Positions 26,345 to 34,581 of a stretch of 64,000 bases of DNA are shown here, in pieces. The notes beneath the pieces were generated by a model, which worked only from the letters and a program-made list of their open reading frames with translations, did no database searches and was not told the origin of the DNA. This DNA comes from Sphingomonadaceae bacterium (GTDB lineage Bacteria > Pseudomonadota > Alphaproteobacteria > Sphingomonadales > Sphingomonadaceae). Position 1 is the first letter of the stretch. Each line of letters opens with the position of its first letter. Made by a program: the position numbers and the translations under genes. The stretch covers positions 1 to 64,000 of the forward strand of contig JAPZTW010000008.1 in NCBI GenBank assembly GCA_027533105.1, in the 5' to 3' direction.

Positions 26345-27229
26345 ATGCAGAAGTTCAGTGTCGGACAGGCCCTGTCCACAGCATTCGAGATCTTCAAGGC
26401 CCGGTTCGTGCCGATGGCGATCCTGACCGTGATCTATTACGCGATCCTGTTCGCGATCATGGGCACGGTCGGCATGGCCCTGATCGGGTCGATGGCCATG
26501 GGCATGGCCGCCGGGCCGGGCGGCGGCGATCCGATGTCGTCGGGCGCCGGCGCGGGCGCGGTGGGCGGAATGATCCTGCTTTACGTGGCGATCTACGCGA
26601 TCAATTTCTGGCAGCAGGCGGCGATGTGCCGCCTCACGTCCGATCGGCATGAACCGTCGGTTGGCGCGGCGATGACCGCCGGGCTCGGGGCGATCCTGCC
26701 GCTGTTCGGGGTGCTGCTGGTGGTAGTGGTGGCAGGCTTCGTCGTCGCGCTGGTGTTCGGCATCGCCATCGGCGGAGCGGCGATGGGCACCCAATCGTCG
26801 GCTGTTGGCGTGATCGCCGGCCTGGCGATGCTGGCGGGCGTGGTCTACCTGGCCCTGCGCCTGTCGATGACCCTGCCGGCTATCGCGATCGAGGATCACC
26901 GCAACCCGATTACCGCGCTGCGCCGGTCGTGGGACATGACCCGTGGCCACGTGCTGCGTCTGCTGGCCCTGTTCGTGATCGTGGGCGTGTTGATTGGCCT
27001 GGTCGGCTTCACTGTCCTGTCGGGAACCGCGGGCGGGATGATGGCCAGCATGGCGGCCGGGGGCGGCGCAACGGGCGCGGTGCCGAACATCGCGGCGATG
27101 GGTTCGCTCTTCGTGGCCCTGGTCCTGTTCGGCCTGACCCTGGGCATCTTCCTGATGGCGCTGATCGGTGCGATCCATCGCCAGCTCAGCGGGGAATCGG
27201 TGGCCGAGGTCGAAGCCACTTTCGCCTGA
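26345..27229 (+). CDS. polytopic membrane protein, GPDPase membrane-domain-like (copy 2)
   Basis: Paralogue of the preceding gene, 294 residues, with about six helices and a Gly/Met/Ala-rich loop (GMAAGPGGGDPMSSGAGAG). The shared signature appears as NPITALRRSWDMTRGHVLR, and both proteins end with an aromatic-free helix followed by HRQL. GGGGGAGG lies upstream of the ATG. The 57-bp gap to copy 1 suggests one operon. It is convergent with the methyltransferase gene, 34 bp away. Confidence 0.7.
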   Translation: MQKFSVGQALSTAFEIFKARFVPMAILTVIYYAILFAIMGTVGMALIGSMAMGMAAGPGGGDPMSSGAGAGAVGGMILLYVAIYAINFWQQAAMCRLTSDRHEPSVGAAMTAGLGAILPLFGVLLVVVVAGFVVALVFGIAIGGAAMGTQSSAVGVIAGLAMLAGVVYLALRLSMTLPAIAIEDHRNPITALRRSWDMTRGHVLRLLALFVIVGVLIGLVGFTVLSGTAGGMMASMAAGGGATGAVPNIAAMGSLFVALVLFGLTLGIFLMALIGAIHRQLSGESVAEVEATFA

Positions 27230-27263
27230 TGCGGCGCCGGGGCGGCCGCGCGCCGCCCCGCGC

Positions 27264-27890
27264 TCAGTCCTTCCAGCCCCAGAACAGCTTGCAGGGCAGG
27301 ACGTTCAGCGGTTCGAAATCCTGGTCGATCCGGGTGAAGTGCCGGGCCATGTAATCGCGCGCCCGGGCGCTGAACTGATAGACCAGGAAAGCCCCGCCCG
27401 GCCGCAGCACCCGGTGCGTGGCCGCCGCGATCGCCGGGCCGACTCCATCGGGCAGGGTCGAAAACGGCAGGCCCGACAGGACATAGTCGGCATGGTCGAA
27501 GCCGTGGGCGCGGACGATCTCTTCCACATCGGCGGCCGATCCCAGCACCGGGATGAACCGGCTGTCGGTGATCGTGGCCTTGAGATAGTCGATATAGAGC
27601 GGGTTGGTATCGATCACGATCAGCCGCCCGTCGCGCGGCAGACGCTGCAGCACCGGGCGGCAGAATGTGCCCACCCCGGGGCCATATTCGACGAACAGCC
27701 GGCATTCGTCCCACTTCACCGGCTTCAGCATCCGCTGGATCGTGAAACGCGATGAAGGAATGATCGAACCGACCATCACGGGATGTTCGATGAAGCCCTG
27801 CAGGAACACCCCCCACGGACCAAGCATGCGCTTGATTCGACGCCTGATTCGGGCCGGGAACGGCTCGCGGGCAAGCTCGGGGGTGGTCAT
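27264..27890 (-). CDS. class I SAM methyltransferase, phospholipid N-methyltransferase (PmtA)-like
   Basis: Methyltransferase of 208 residues. The N-terminal amphipathic or basic segment (FPARIRRRIKRMLGPWG) is followed by FIEHPVMVGSIIPSSR, a stretch typical of PmtA-like proteins, then the SAM motif FVEYGPGVGTFCRPVL and the acidic IVIDTNPLYI. PmtA methylates phosphatidylethanolamine to phosphatidylcholine at the membrane; related enzymes methylate ornithine lipids. Which lipid is used here is not visible. It is divergent from the MFS gene, with 99 bp between the two starts. Confidence 0.75.
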   Translation of the reverse strand: MTTPELAREPFPARIRRRIKRMLGPWGVFLQGFIEHPVMVGSIIPSSRFTIQRMLKPVKWDECRLFVEYGPGVGTFCRPVLQRLPRDGRLIVIDTNPLYIDYLKATITDSRFIPVLGSAADVEEIVRAHGFDHADYVLSGLPFSTLPDGVGPAIAAATHRVLRPGGAFLVYQFSARARDYMARHFTRIDQDFEPLNVLPCKLFWGWKD

Positions 27891-27989
27891 GCGGGGGATG
27901 CGATCCTGTGTTATCGGGATATAACGCCGCCTTTCACAAATTTATCGGCCCATTGCAAGGCGGTTGCGACGGACCTAGGGACTGGTTTC

Positions 27990-29336
27990 ATGTCGCAACC
28001 CGATCTGCCCGCGACCGGCCCGGTCACCGCCACCCTGCCGCGCACACGCGTGGCCCTGCTGTTCACGGTGATGCTGGTGACGGCGGCGGGCAATACCGCG
28101 ATGCAATCGGTCATGCCCTCGATTGGCACAGCCCTGAAGGTCGAAGATTTCTGGATCAGCCTGGCCTATACCTGGTCGGCGCTGCTGTGGATGCTGTGCG
28201 CCCCGTTCTGGGCCCGGCGCAGCGACCGGCGCGGCCGCAAGGCGATGATGGCGCTGGGCCTGATGGGGTTCATTACCAGCTTCGGGCTGTGCGGGGTGGC
28301 GCTGTGGCTGGGCCTGCACGGCTATCTTGGCGCGCTGGGAACGCTGTTGCTGTTTGCCGCCTGCCGCTCGCTCTATGGCGGGTTCGGATCGGCCGCGCCG
28401 CCGGCCGTCCAGGCCTATGTCGCGAGCCGGACCAGCCGGGCCGAACGGACCCGCTCGCTGTCGCTGATCTCCTCCAGCTTTGGCCTCGGTACCGTGCTGG
28501 GTCCGGCGCTGGCCCCGCTGCTGATCCTGCCGGGGCTCGGCCTGGTCAGCCCCTTTTTCGCCTTCACCCTGATCGCGGTGGTGGTGCTGGTGGCGCTTCG
28601 CTGGCGCCTGCCCGACGATGCCCCGGCCTATGCCGCGCGCGGGGACGTGATGGCCGCCCCATTCAGCGCCAATTCGGATTCGCGGCTGCGCGACGAGGGG
28701 GAGGATGCCGGTGAAAGCCCCGTCCTGCCCGCCAAGGTGCCTGACCTGAAATGGACCGATCCGCGGCTTCGTCCCTGGTTGATGGCGGGCCTGCTGGGTG
28801 GTCATGCCCAGGCCATGGTCATGGGGATCGTCGGGTTCCTGGTGCTGGACCGGCTGGGCCTGCGCGCCACTCCGATGGAAGGGGCTGGGCCGACCGGGCT
28901 GGTGCTGATGGCCGGGGCAACGGCAACGCTGCTAGCCCAATGGGGCATCATCCCGCTGTGGAAGCTGGGACCGCGTGCCTCCAGCCTGTGGGGCGTGACG
29001 CTGGCGGCGGTCGGCGTGGCGCTGCTGGCCGTGGCCGGAGACCTGCACGCCATCACCATCGGCACGGCGATCGCCTGCCTGGGCTTCGGCCTGTTCCGGC
29101 CGGGCTTTACCGCCGGAACCTCGCTGGCAGTAACCCGGGCCGAACAGGGCCAGTCGGCCGGGATCGTCGCCTCAGTCAACGGCGCGGCCTATATCGTCGC
29201 GCCGGCAGTCGGGGTCTGGCTTTATGGCCATTCCTCGTGGATCGGCTTTGCCGTGATCGAACTCTTGTGCCTGGCCGTGCTGGTGGTCGGCTTCAAGGGC
29301 ATGGGCCGCGACGAAGAGCTGGAAGGCCGGCGTTGA
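27990..29336 (+). CDS. MFS transporter
   Basis: Major facilitator protein of 448 residues with 12 predicted helices split by a charged central loop (about residues 205-255, including DEGEDAGESPVLPAKVPDL). The loop 2-3 signature ARRSDRRGRKAMMALG is present. The pattern fits drug or metabolite:proton antiporters of the DHA1 type, substrate unknown. ATG 27990 has AGGGA upstream; an earlier frame start at 27783 overlaps the divergent methyltransferase and is rejected. It ends 9 bp before the convergent arsC gene. Confidence 0.85.
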   Translation: MSQPDLPATGPVTATLPRTRVALLFTVMLVTAAGNTAMQSVMPSIGTALKVEDFWISLAYTWSALLWMLCAPFWARRSDRRGRKAMMALGLMGFITSFGLCGVALWLGLHGYLGALGTLLLFAACRSLYGGFGSAAPPAVQAYVASRTSRAERTRSLSLISSSFGLGTVLGPALAPLLILPGLGLVSPFFAFTLIAVVVLVALRWRLPDDAPAYAARGDVMAAPFSANSDSRLRDEGEDAGESPVLPAKVPDLKWTDPRLRPWLMAGLLGGHAQAMVMGIVGFLVLDRLGLRATPMEGAGPTGLVLMAGATATLLAQWGIIPLWKLGPRASSLWGVTLAAVGVALLAVAGDLHAITIGTAIACLGFGLFRPGFTAGTSLAVTRAEQGQSAGIVASVNGAAYIVAPAVGVWLYGHSSWIGFAVIELLCLAVLVVGFKGMGRDEELEGRR

Positions 29337-29345
29337 TCGCGCGGG

Positions 29346-29690
29346 CTAGAGGATCTCCAGCACCTTGTCCTGCGGGCGGCAGAGCCTGACGCCCTTTTCG
29401 GTTTCGACCAGCGGACGCTCGATCAGTTTCGGCTCGGCCGCCATGGCCGCCAGGACCGTGGCATCATCGGCGCGGGGCAGACCCCGCTCTTCCGCATCGG
29501 TGCCGCGCAGGCGCAGCCCCTGCTGCGGGGTCAACCCGGCGGTGCGATAAAGCCGGGCAAGCTGTTCGGCGCTCGGCGGATCGACGAGGTATTCGATCAC
29601 GGTCAGGTCAATCCCCAGCGTCTCCTGCAGGATTGCCAGGGTCTTGCGCGAGGTGCCGCAAGCCGGGTTGTGCCAGATCGTTGCCTTCAT
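29346..29690 (-). CDS. arsC: glutaredoxin-dependent arsenate reductase, ArsC family
   Basis: Thioredoxin-fold reductase of 114 residues that would reduce arsenate to arsenite with glutathione and glutaredoxin. IWHNPACGTSRKTLAIL holds the catalytic cysteine, and ERPLVETEKGVRLCRP holds the conserved arginine region. AGGAGG precedes the ATG at 29690. No arsR, arsB or acr3 is adjacent, so a real arsenic-resistance role is uncertain; ArsC-like proteins such as YffB/Spx relatives are an alternative. It is divergent from the siderophore receptor gene. Confidence 0.83.
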   Translation of the reverse strand: MKATIWHNPACGTSRKTLAILQETLGIDLTVIEYLVDPPSAEQLARLYRTAGLTPQQGLRLRGTDAEERGLPRADDATVLAAMAAEPKLIERPLVETEKGVRLCRPQDKVLEIL

Positions 29691-29760
29691 CGTCGTTCCT
29701 CCTGGGCGATTGCGCTCCTCCCATAGCGAAATCGTCGCCCTCGGCAATTTGATGCTTGTC

Positions 29761-29779
29761 AATGCGACCGATTCGCATT
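29761..29779. promoter_or_regulatory. Fur-box-like palindrome A
   Basis: AATGCGA-ccgat-TCGCATT has perfect 7-bp arms around a 5-base centre, 19 bp overall, like an iron-box. It lies in the arsC/siderophore-receptor intergenic region. Binding by Fur (or Irr/RirA-type regulators) is inference. Confidence 0.55.
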
Positions 29780-29795
29780 AGCGCCACAATCGTTA

Positions 29796-29812
29796 TTGCA
29801 AATCATTCGCAA
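29796..29812. promoter_or_regulatory. Fur-box-like palindrome B upstream of the siderophore receptor
   Basis: TTGCAAATCATTCGCAA is a near-perfect 17-bp palindrome (15 of 17 positions symmetric or central), similar to alphaproteobacterial Fur sites. It ends 12 bases before the GTG start of the receptor, so a bound regulator would block transcription or translation initiation under iron sufficiency. Confidence 0.6.
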
Positions 29813-29824
29813 GATGGGGATCTC

Positions 29825-31921
29825 GTGAACATTACCGCCAAGCGCCTTGCCTTCCTCGCCTCCTGTGCCGCACCCGCCCTATTGGGCAGCGTTCCGGCGA
29901 GTGCGGAGCTGGCGGCCGAGGCGGCCGATGCCCCGGCGATCATCGTCTATGGCCGCCCCGATGGCTATGACATCGAGAAGACCCGCACCGCGACCAAGAC
30001 CGAAACGCCACTGATCGACGTGCCGCAGACGGTGGCCGTGCTGAGCCGCGAGCAGATCGACGACCAGGGCGTCGAATCGCTGGGCGAGGCGCTGCGCTAT
30101 GTCCCGGGCGTCGTGCTGGGCCAGGGCGAAGGCCACCGCGACCAGGTGACCCTGCGCGGGCAGAACACCACGGCCGACTTCTTCCTCGACGGGCTGCGCG
30201 ACGATGCCCAGTATTACCGGCCGCTCTATAACACCGACCGGGTCGAGGTGCTGAAGGGCGCCAATGCGCTGATCTTCGGGCGTGGCGGCGGGGGCGGGGT
30301 GATCAACCGCGTGTCCAAGGCCCCGGAATTCGAGAAGACGCGCACCGACTTTGCCGCCGGGGTGGACAGTTTCGGCGGCTGGTCGATCGCCACCGACCTC
30401 GATCAGCCCGTTGGCGAAAGCTTCGCCGCGCGCCTCAACGCCACTTACGAGGCGCTGAACAATCACCGCGACCGGTTCGACGGTCATTTCCTGGGCCTTG
30501 CCCCCACGCTGGGCTGGAAGCTGGGCGAAGCGACGCGGCTGGTCGCGGCCTACGAATATGTCGAGGACCGGCGCAGCACCGATCGCGGCGTCCCTTCGTT
30601 CGCCGGCAGCCCGCTGCGCGGTTATGACGAGGTCTTCTTCGGTGATCCGGCCGCCAACAGCAGCGCGGTGACCGCGCATATTGCGCGGCTGCGGCTCGAT
30701 CATGACTTCAGCGATACGGTGACCGCCAACCTGACCGCCCAGTACGCCCATTACGACAAGTATTATGGCAACGTGTATCCGCGCGCCGCGGCCACGGCCA
30801 CCACGGTGGAGCTGGAAGGCTACAACAGCAACACGATCCGCGAAAACTGGACCGTCCAGGGCAACCTGGTGTGGCAGGGCGAAACCGGCGGGCTTGGCCA
30901 CCAGCTGTTGCTCGGTTTCGAGGCCAGCGACCAGCTGACCGATGCCAAGCGCAGCGAAGCCGCCTTTGGTGCGGGTGCCGCCAGCCGGGTGACGGTGCCC
31001 CTGGCGCAGCGGCTGACCCTGCCGACGGTGACCTTCGGGGCAAGCAGCCGTTCAAGCTTCTCCAAGGTGCGGGCGCTTTCGGCCTATATCCAGGACCAGA
31101 TCGACCTCGGCGAAGTGGTCAAGCTGGTGCTGGGCCTGCGCTATGACGATTTCCGGATCAGCTCGACCAACCGCATCAACGGCTTCACCGCCACCCGCAG
31201 CGATGCAAAGTGGAGCCCGCGCGCGGGCCTGATCATCAAGCCGCGCGAGAACGTCTCGCTCTATGCTTCCTATGCCAGGAGCTTCCTGCCGCAATCGGGC
31301 GACCAGTTCACGGTCATCGACGCGACCACCGCGACCCTCGCCCCGGAGGAGTTCCGCAACCTGGAAGCCGGGGTGAAGTGGGACGTGACCGAGCGCCTTG
31401 CTTTCACCGCCGCGCTTTACCAGCTCGACCGGACCAACACCCGCGCCAACGATCCGGTCACCGGCGTTGCCGTGCTGACTGGCAAGAGCCGGACCAAGGG
31501 CATGGAGCTGGCGCTGGTCGGCACCCTTGCCAAGGGCCTTCAGGTGACGCTTGGGTATGCTTTGCAGGACGGTGAAGTGACTGCGACCACCACCGCTGCA
31601 CCCGCTGGTCGCACCCTGGCGCAGCTACCGCGTCACCAGTTCTCGGCCTGGGGCCGCTATGACGTGACCGACCGGCTGGGCATCGCGCTGGGCGCGGTCA
31701 AGCAGTCCGACCAGTTCGCGACGATCAGCAATGCCGTGCGGATGCCGGGCTATACCCGGATCGACGCGGCGCTGTTCTACAAGGTTTCGGACGCGGTCCA
31801 GCTACAGGTCAATATCGAAAACCTGACCGACACCGACTACTTCCCCAGCGCCCATACCGATCACAACATCAGCACTGGCGCGCCGCTCAACGCGCGGCTG
31901 GGGCTGAAGATCAGGCTCTGA
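29825..31921 (+). CDS. TonB-dependent siderophore receptor (Fiu/FcuA-like)
   Basis: Outer-membrane gated beta-barrel of about 698 residues importing a ferric siderophore with TonB-ExbBD energy. Signal peptide (NITAKRLAFLASCAAPALLGSVPASA), then a TonB box region (AIIVYG), the plug with DVPQTVAVLSREQIDDQG, ALRYVPGVVLGQGEG and RVEVLKGANALIFGRGGGGG, then the barrel, ending in an amphipathic strand NARLGLKIRL. The pattern is that of catecholate/hydroxamate receptors. I chose GTG 29825 since it starts right before the signal peptide. Two Fur-like boxes lie upstream. Its end overlaps the convergent oxidoreductase gene by 11 bp. Confidence 0.9.
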   Translation: MNITAKRLAFLASCAAPALLGSVPASAELAAEAADAPAIIVYGRPDGYDIEKTRTATKTETPLIDVPQTVAVLSREQIDDQGVESLGEALRYVPGVVLGQGEGHRDQVTLRGQNTTADFFLDGLRDDAQYYRPLYNTDRVEVLKGANALIFGRGGGGGVINRVSKAPEFEKTRTDFAAGVDSFGGWSIATDLDQPVGESFAARLNATYEALNNHRDRFDGHFLGLAPTLGWKLGEATRLVAAYEYVEDRRSTDRGVPSFAGSPLRGYDEVFFGDPAANSSAVTAHIARLRLDHDFSDTVTANLTAQYAHYDKYYGNVYPRAAATATTVELEGYNSNTIRENWTVQGNLVWQGETGGLGHQLLLGFEASDQLTDAKRSEAAFGAGAASRVTVPLAQRLTLPTVTFGASSRSSFSKVRALSAYIQDQIDLGEVVKLVLGLRYDDFRISSTNRINGFTATRSDAKWSPRAGLIIKPRENVSLYASYARSFLPQSGDQFTVIDATTATLAPEEFRNLEAGVKWDVTERLAFTAALYQLDRTNTRANDPVTGVAVLTGKSRTKGMELALVGTLAKGLQVTLGYALQDGEVTATTTAAPAGRTLAQLPRHQFSAWGRYDVTDRLGIALGAVKQSDQFATISNAVRMPGYTRIDAALFYKVSDAVQLQVNIENLTDTDYFPSAHTDHNISTGAPLNARLGLKIRL

Positions 31922-33200
31922 GCCGCGCCCGCTCAGCCAGCCAGGTCTTGTTGCCGCGCTCCACCTCAAGGAACGCGGCCAGGACCGAACGTTCCGGCGC
32001 GGTATGGCCGGTTTTGCCGAGCGCGGTGATCTGGGCATAGAACCAGTATTGCCCGGCAAAGCTGTCCACCGTGCGGAGCATCGGCACCTTTTTCAGGAAC
32101 GATAGCCAGGCGGGGAACAGGCCCAACCCGTTCTCGGCGCGCGGCAGGCTCTCCGCCCCGGCGAGAATCCGCGCCGCGCCATCGGGCTCGACGCAAAGCG
32201 GGCGGCCCAGCCCGATCACGTCGGCCGCGCCGCGCGCCAGCGCTTCTTCCATCGCCGCCCGGGTGCGAAAGCCTCCGGTTACCATCAGTGGCACCTTGAC
32301 CGCATCCTTCATCGCCAGAGCGAAGTCGACGAAATAGGCCTCCCGCGCCAAGGTGCTGGCCTTGACGCCGGGCTGCTCGACCGGCTCCATCCCCTCGATC
32401 CCCAGCAGGCGCGGCTGCTCGTAAGTGCCGCCGGAAATCTCGATCAGGTCGACCCCGTCATCGGCCAGCCAGCCCGCCACGGTCTGGCTGTCCTCGAAAG
32501 CGAAACCGCCCTTCTGGAAATCGGCGCTGTTGAGCTTGACCGACAGGGCGAACTGCGGCCCCACCGCGGCGCGGGTCGCGCGGACCACTTCGCGCAGAAA
32601 CCGGGCGCGGTTTTCCAGGGTGCCGCCCCATTCATCGGTCCGCTGGTTCGAACGCGGGCTGAGGAACTGCGAGATCAGGTAACCGTGTGCGGCATGGATC
32701 TGGGCACCATCGAAGCCGCCCTCGCGGCAGGACTGGGCGGTGCTGGCAAAGCGGGCGATCAGGTCGCGGATCTCGTCTCCGGTCAGGGCGACGGGTTCAC
32801 CGAACTGGCCGCCCGGCAGGCCCAGCTTGACCGCCGATGGCGCCTTCGGATGCGGGTTGACCGGTTTCATCGTCTGCCGCCCGGCATGGCTGATTTGCGC
32901 CCAGAATTGCGCCCCGCCCGCCTTGGCCGCCCCGGTCCAGCGGCGCAGCGCGTCAATCATTGCACCGTCGGCCGGTTTGTCGATGATCACATTACCCGGC
33001 CGCTCGAGGTGATCGCCATCGACCTGGACATTGCCCGACAGCAGCATGCCCGCTCCGCCCGCGCCCCAGACACGATAGAGCCGCTCCAGCTCCGCCGTCG
33101 GTCGGCCCAGCGGATCGGCCAGCCCCTCGGTCATCGCCGCCTTGCTGAGGCGGTTGGGCAGCACGGCCCCGCAGGGCAGGGTCAGCGGCTGGTCAAGCAT
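31911..33200 (-). CDS. NADH:flavin oxidoreductase, Old Yellow Enzyme type
   Basis: FMN-dependent oxidoreductase of 429 residues with a TIM barrel. Seen: LPNRLSKAAMTEGLADPLG, QISHAGRQTMKPVNPHPKAPS, the substrate-site IHAAHGYLISQFLSPRSNQR and the FMN site VIGLGRPLCVEPD. It belongs to the YqjM/2,4-dienoyl reductase-like branch without the iron-sulfur C-terminal domain, and has an extra C-terminal helix (about 375-429) after the barrel. ATG 33200 has GAGAGAA upstream. It is the last gene of a minus-strand run with the [2Fe-2S] subunit and the class II aldolase; the gap to the former is 16 bp. Confidence 0.87.
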   Translation of the reverse strand: MLDQPLTLPCGAVLPNRLSKAAMTEGLADPLGRPTAELERLYRVWGAGGAGMLLSGNVQVDGDHLERPGNVIIDKPADGAMIDALRRWTGAAKAGGAQFWAQISHAGRQTMKPVNPHPKAPSAVKLGLPGGQFGEPVALTGDEIRDLIARFASTAQSCREGGFDGAQIHAAHGYLISQFLSPRSNQRTDEWGGTLENRARFLREVVRATRAAVGPQFALSVKLNSADFQKGGFAFEDSQTVAGWLADDGVDLIEISGGTYEQPRLLGIEGMEPVEQPGVKASTLAREAYFVDFALAMKDAVKVPLMVTGGFRTRAAMEEALARGAADVIGLGRPLCVEPDGAARILAGAESLPRAENGLGLFPAWLSFLKKVPMLRTVDSFAGQYWFYAQITALGKTGHTAPERSVLAAFLEVERGNKTWLAERARLRA

Positions 33201-33216
33201 AGCATTCTCTCTTCGA

Positions 33217-33753
33217 TCAGGGGGCCTTGATAGCAGGTACCGCCAGGGCGGCATCCTGTGGCGAAGTACCGGGAGCAGGCACCGGTGCGATTGTCTCGAG
33301 CTGCCGCATCACCCGCCCGGCGCGCTGGATCGCCCGGACCAGGCGCGGATAGACCCCGCAGCGGCACAGGTTGGGCACGGCGGCCTTGATATCCTCGGGC
33401 GAGGGATCGGCATTGCGCGCCAGCAAGGCGGCAGCGGCCATGGCAATACCGGGCGTGCAAAACCCGCACTGGATTGCTTGTTCGGCCACCAGGGCCTGCT
33501 GGACGGGATGCGAACGGTCGGGCGAAAGCCCTTCGATCGTGGTCACCACCCGGCCTTCGGCCTCGGCCAGGGTGATCAGGCACGAAGGCAGCGCCTCGCC
33601 ATCGATCAGCACCATGCAGGCTCCGCAATCGCCCGCCCCGCAGCCGTATTTGGTGCCGGTCAGGTTCGCACCATCGCGCAGCGCCCACAGCAACGGGGTC
33701 TGCGGGTCCATGTCGAAGGCCAGCGGCCGTTCGTTGATGGTCAGGCGCGACAT
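33217..33753 (-). CDS. (2Fe-2S)-binding subunit, isoquinoline 1-oxidoreductase alpha type, without partner
   Basis: Small electron-transfer subunit of the xanthine dehydrogenase family, 178 residues. The plant-ferredoxin-like N-terminal cluster motif is KYGCGAGDCGACMVLIDG with a later C58, and the second cluster is QCGFCTPG with NLCRCGVYPR. It normally pairs with a large molybdopterin subunit (IorB or CoxL type) that oxidises aldehydes or N-heterocycles. No such subunit is encoded in this window, so it must use a partner elsewhere or has another role. It starts 7 bp after the class II aldolase stop, so the two are translationally linked. Confidence 0.87.
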   Translation of the reverse strand: MSRLTINERPLAFDMDPQTPLLWALRDGANLTGTKYGCGAGDCGACMVLIDGEALPSCLITLAEAEGRVVTTIEGLSPDRSHPVQQALVAEQAIQCGFCTPGIAMAAAALLARNADPSPEDIKAAVPNLCRCGVYPRLVRAIQRAGRVMRQLETIAPVPAPGTSPQDAALAVPAIKAP

Positions 33754-33760
33754 GGGTGGT

Positions 33761-34534
33761 TTAGTCGCGCCAGCTCCGGTCGGTCCGGTCGATCACCCGC
33801 ACCCAGGCATCGAAATCGGCCTTGCCCGGCCCGCCAGGCAGACGGACCTGTCCCACGTCGCGCTGGTGGACCTGCACGACCTCGTCCGGGATCAAGACCG
33901 GCTTGCCGGCCGCCATGGTCGCGAGCTGAATCTCGCAGGCGCGCTGGAGCGACCAATGCTGGATGAAGATTTCTCCGATCGAGCGACCCAGGATCACCGG
34001 ACCATGGTTGCGCAACATCAGGATGCGCTTGTCACCCAGGTTCTGCAGCAGCCGCTCACCCTCTTCGGCGCGGACAGTGACCCCCTCGAAATCGTGATAG
34101 GCCAGCTTGCCGATGAAGTTGCAGGCATAGAAATTCACCGGCTGCAGCCCGCCTTCCATGCTGCACACCGCCATCGTCGCCGTGGTATGGGTATGGCAGA
34201 TCGCATGGGCCCATTCGATGTGGCGGTGAAAATAGGCGTGCTGGGTGAAGCCCGCCTTGTTCACCGGAAACGGGCTGCCATCCAAGGTGTTGCCGTCGAT
34301 ATCGATCTTGACCAGGTTGCTGGCGCAGACCTCGGAATAGAGCAGGCCATAGGGGTTGATCAGGAAGGCCCCCTCTTCGCCCGGCACCTTCAGCGAGATG
34401 TGGTTGTAGATCGACTCGCTCCAGCCGAGGTGATCGAACACCCGGTAACAGGCGGCCAGTTCCTGACGGGCCTGCCATTCGGCTTCGCTGCAATCGAGAT
34501 TGCGGGCGTGGGCGTTCCTGATCTGGGTGGCCAT
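33761..34534 (-). CDS. class II aldolase/adducin domain protein
   Basis: Protein of 257 residues with the class II aldolase fold. The zinc-site motif ICHTHTTATM and the later MLRNHGPVILG histidine are intact, with EWQARQELAACYRVFDHLGWSE at the start. These enzymes cleave phosphorylated or unphosphorylated sugar aldols, or act as decarboxylases; the long-range homologues near oxidoreductases are often of unknown substrate. ATG 34534 has GGAGGA at good spacing; a longer frame running to 34942 lies inside the neighbouring receptor gene and is rejected. First gene of the aldolase, [2Fe-2S] subunit and flavin-oxidoreductase run. Confidence 0.86.
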   Translation of the reverse strand: MATQIRNAHARNLDCSEAEWQARQELAACYRVFDHLGWSESIYNHISLKVPGEEGAFLINPYGLLYSEVCASNLVKIDIDGNTLDGSPFPVNKAGFTQHAYFHRHIEWAHAICHTHTTATMAVCSMEGGLQPVNFYACNFIGKLAYHDFEGVTVRAEEGERLLQNLGDKRILMLRNHGPVILGRSIGEIFIQHWSLQRACEIQLATMAAGKPVLIPDEVVQVHQRDVGQVRLPGGPGKADFDAWVRVIDRTDRSWRD

Positions 34535-34581
34535 CGCTATCCTCCGGTTGTCCTTTGCAACCGATCCTAGGCGATTCGCGC

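Noticed and set aside
29756..29824. Longer start for the siderophore receptor at 29756
   Set aside because: It would translate through both Fur-like palindromes and place 23 residues before the signal peptide.
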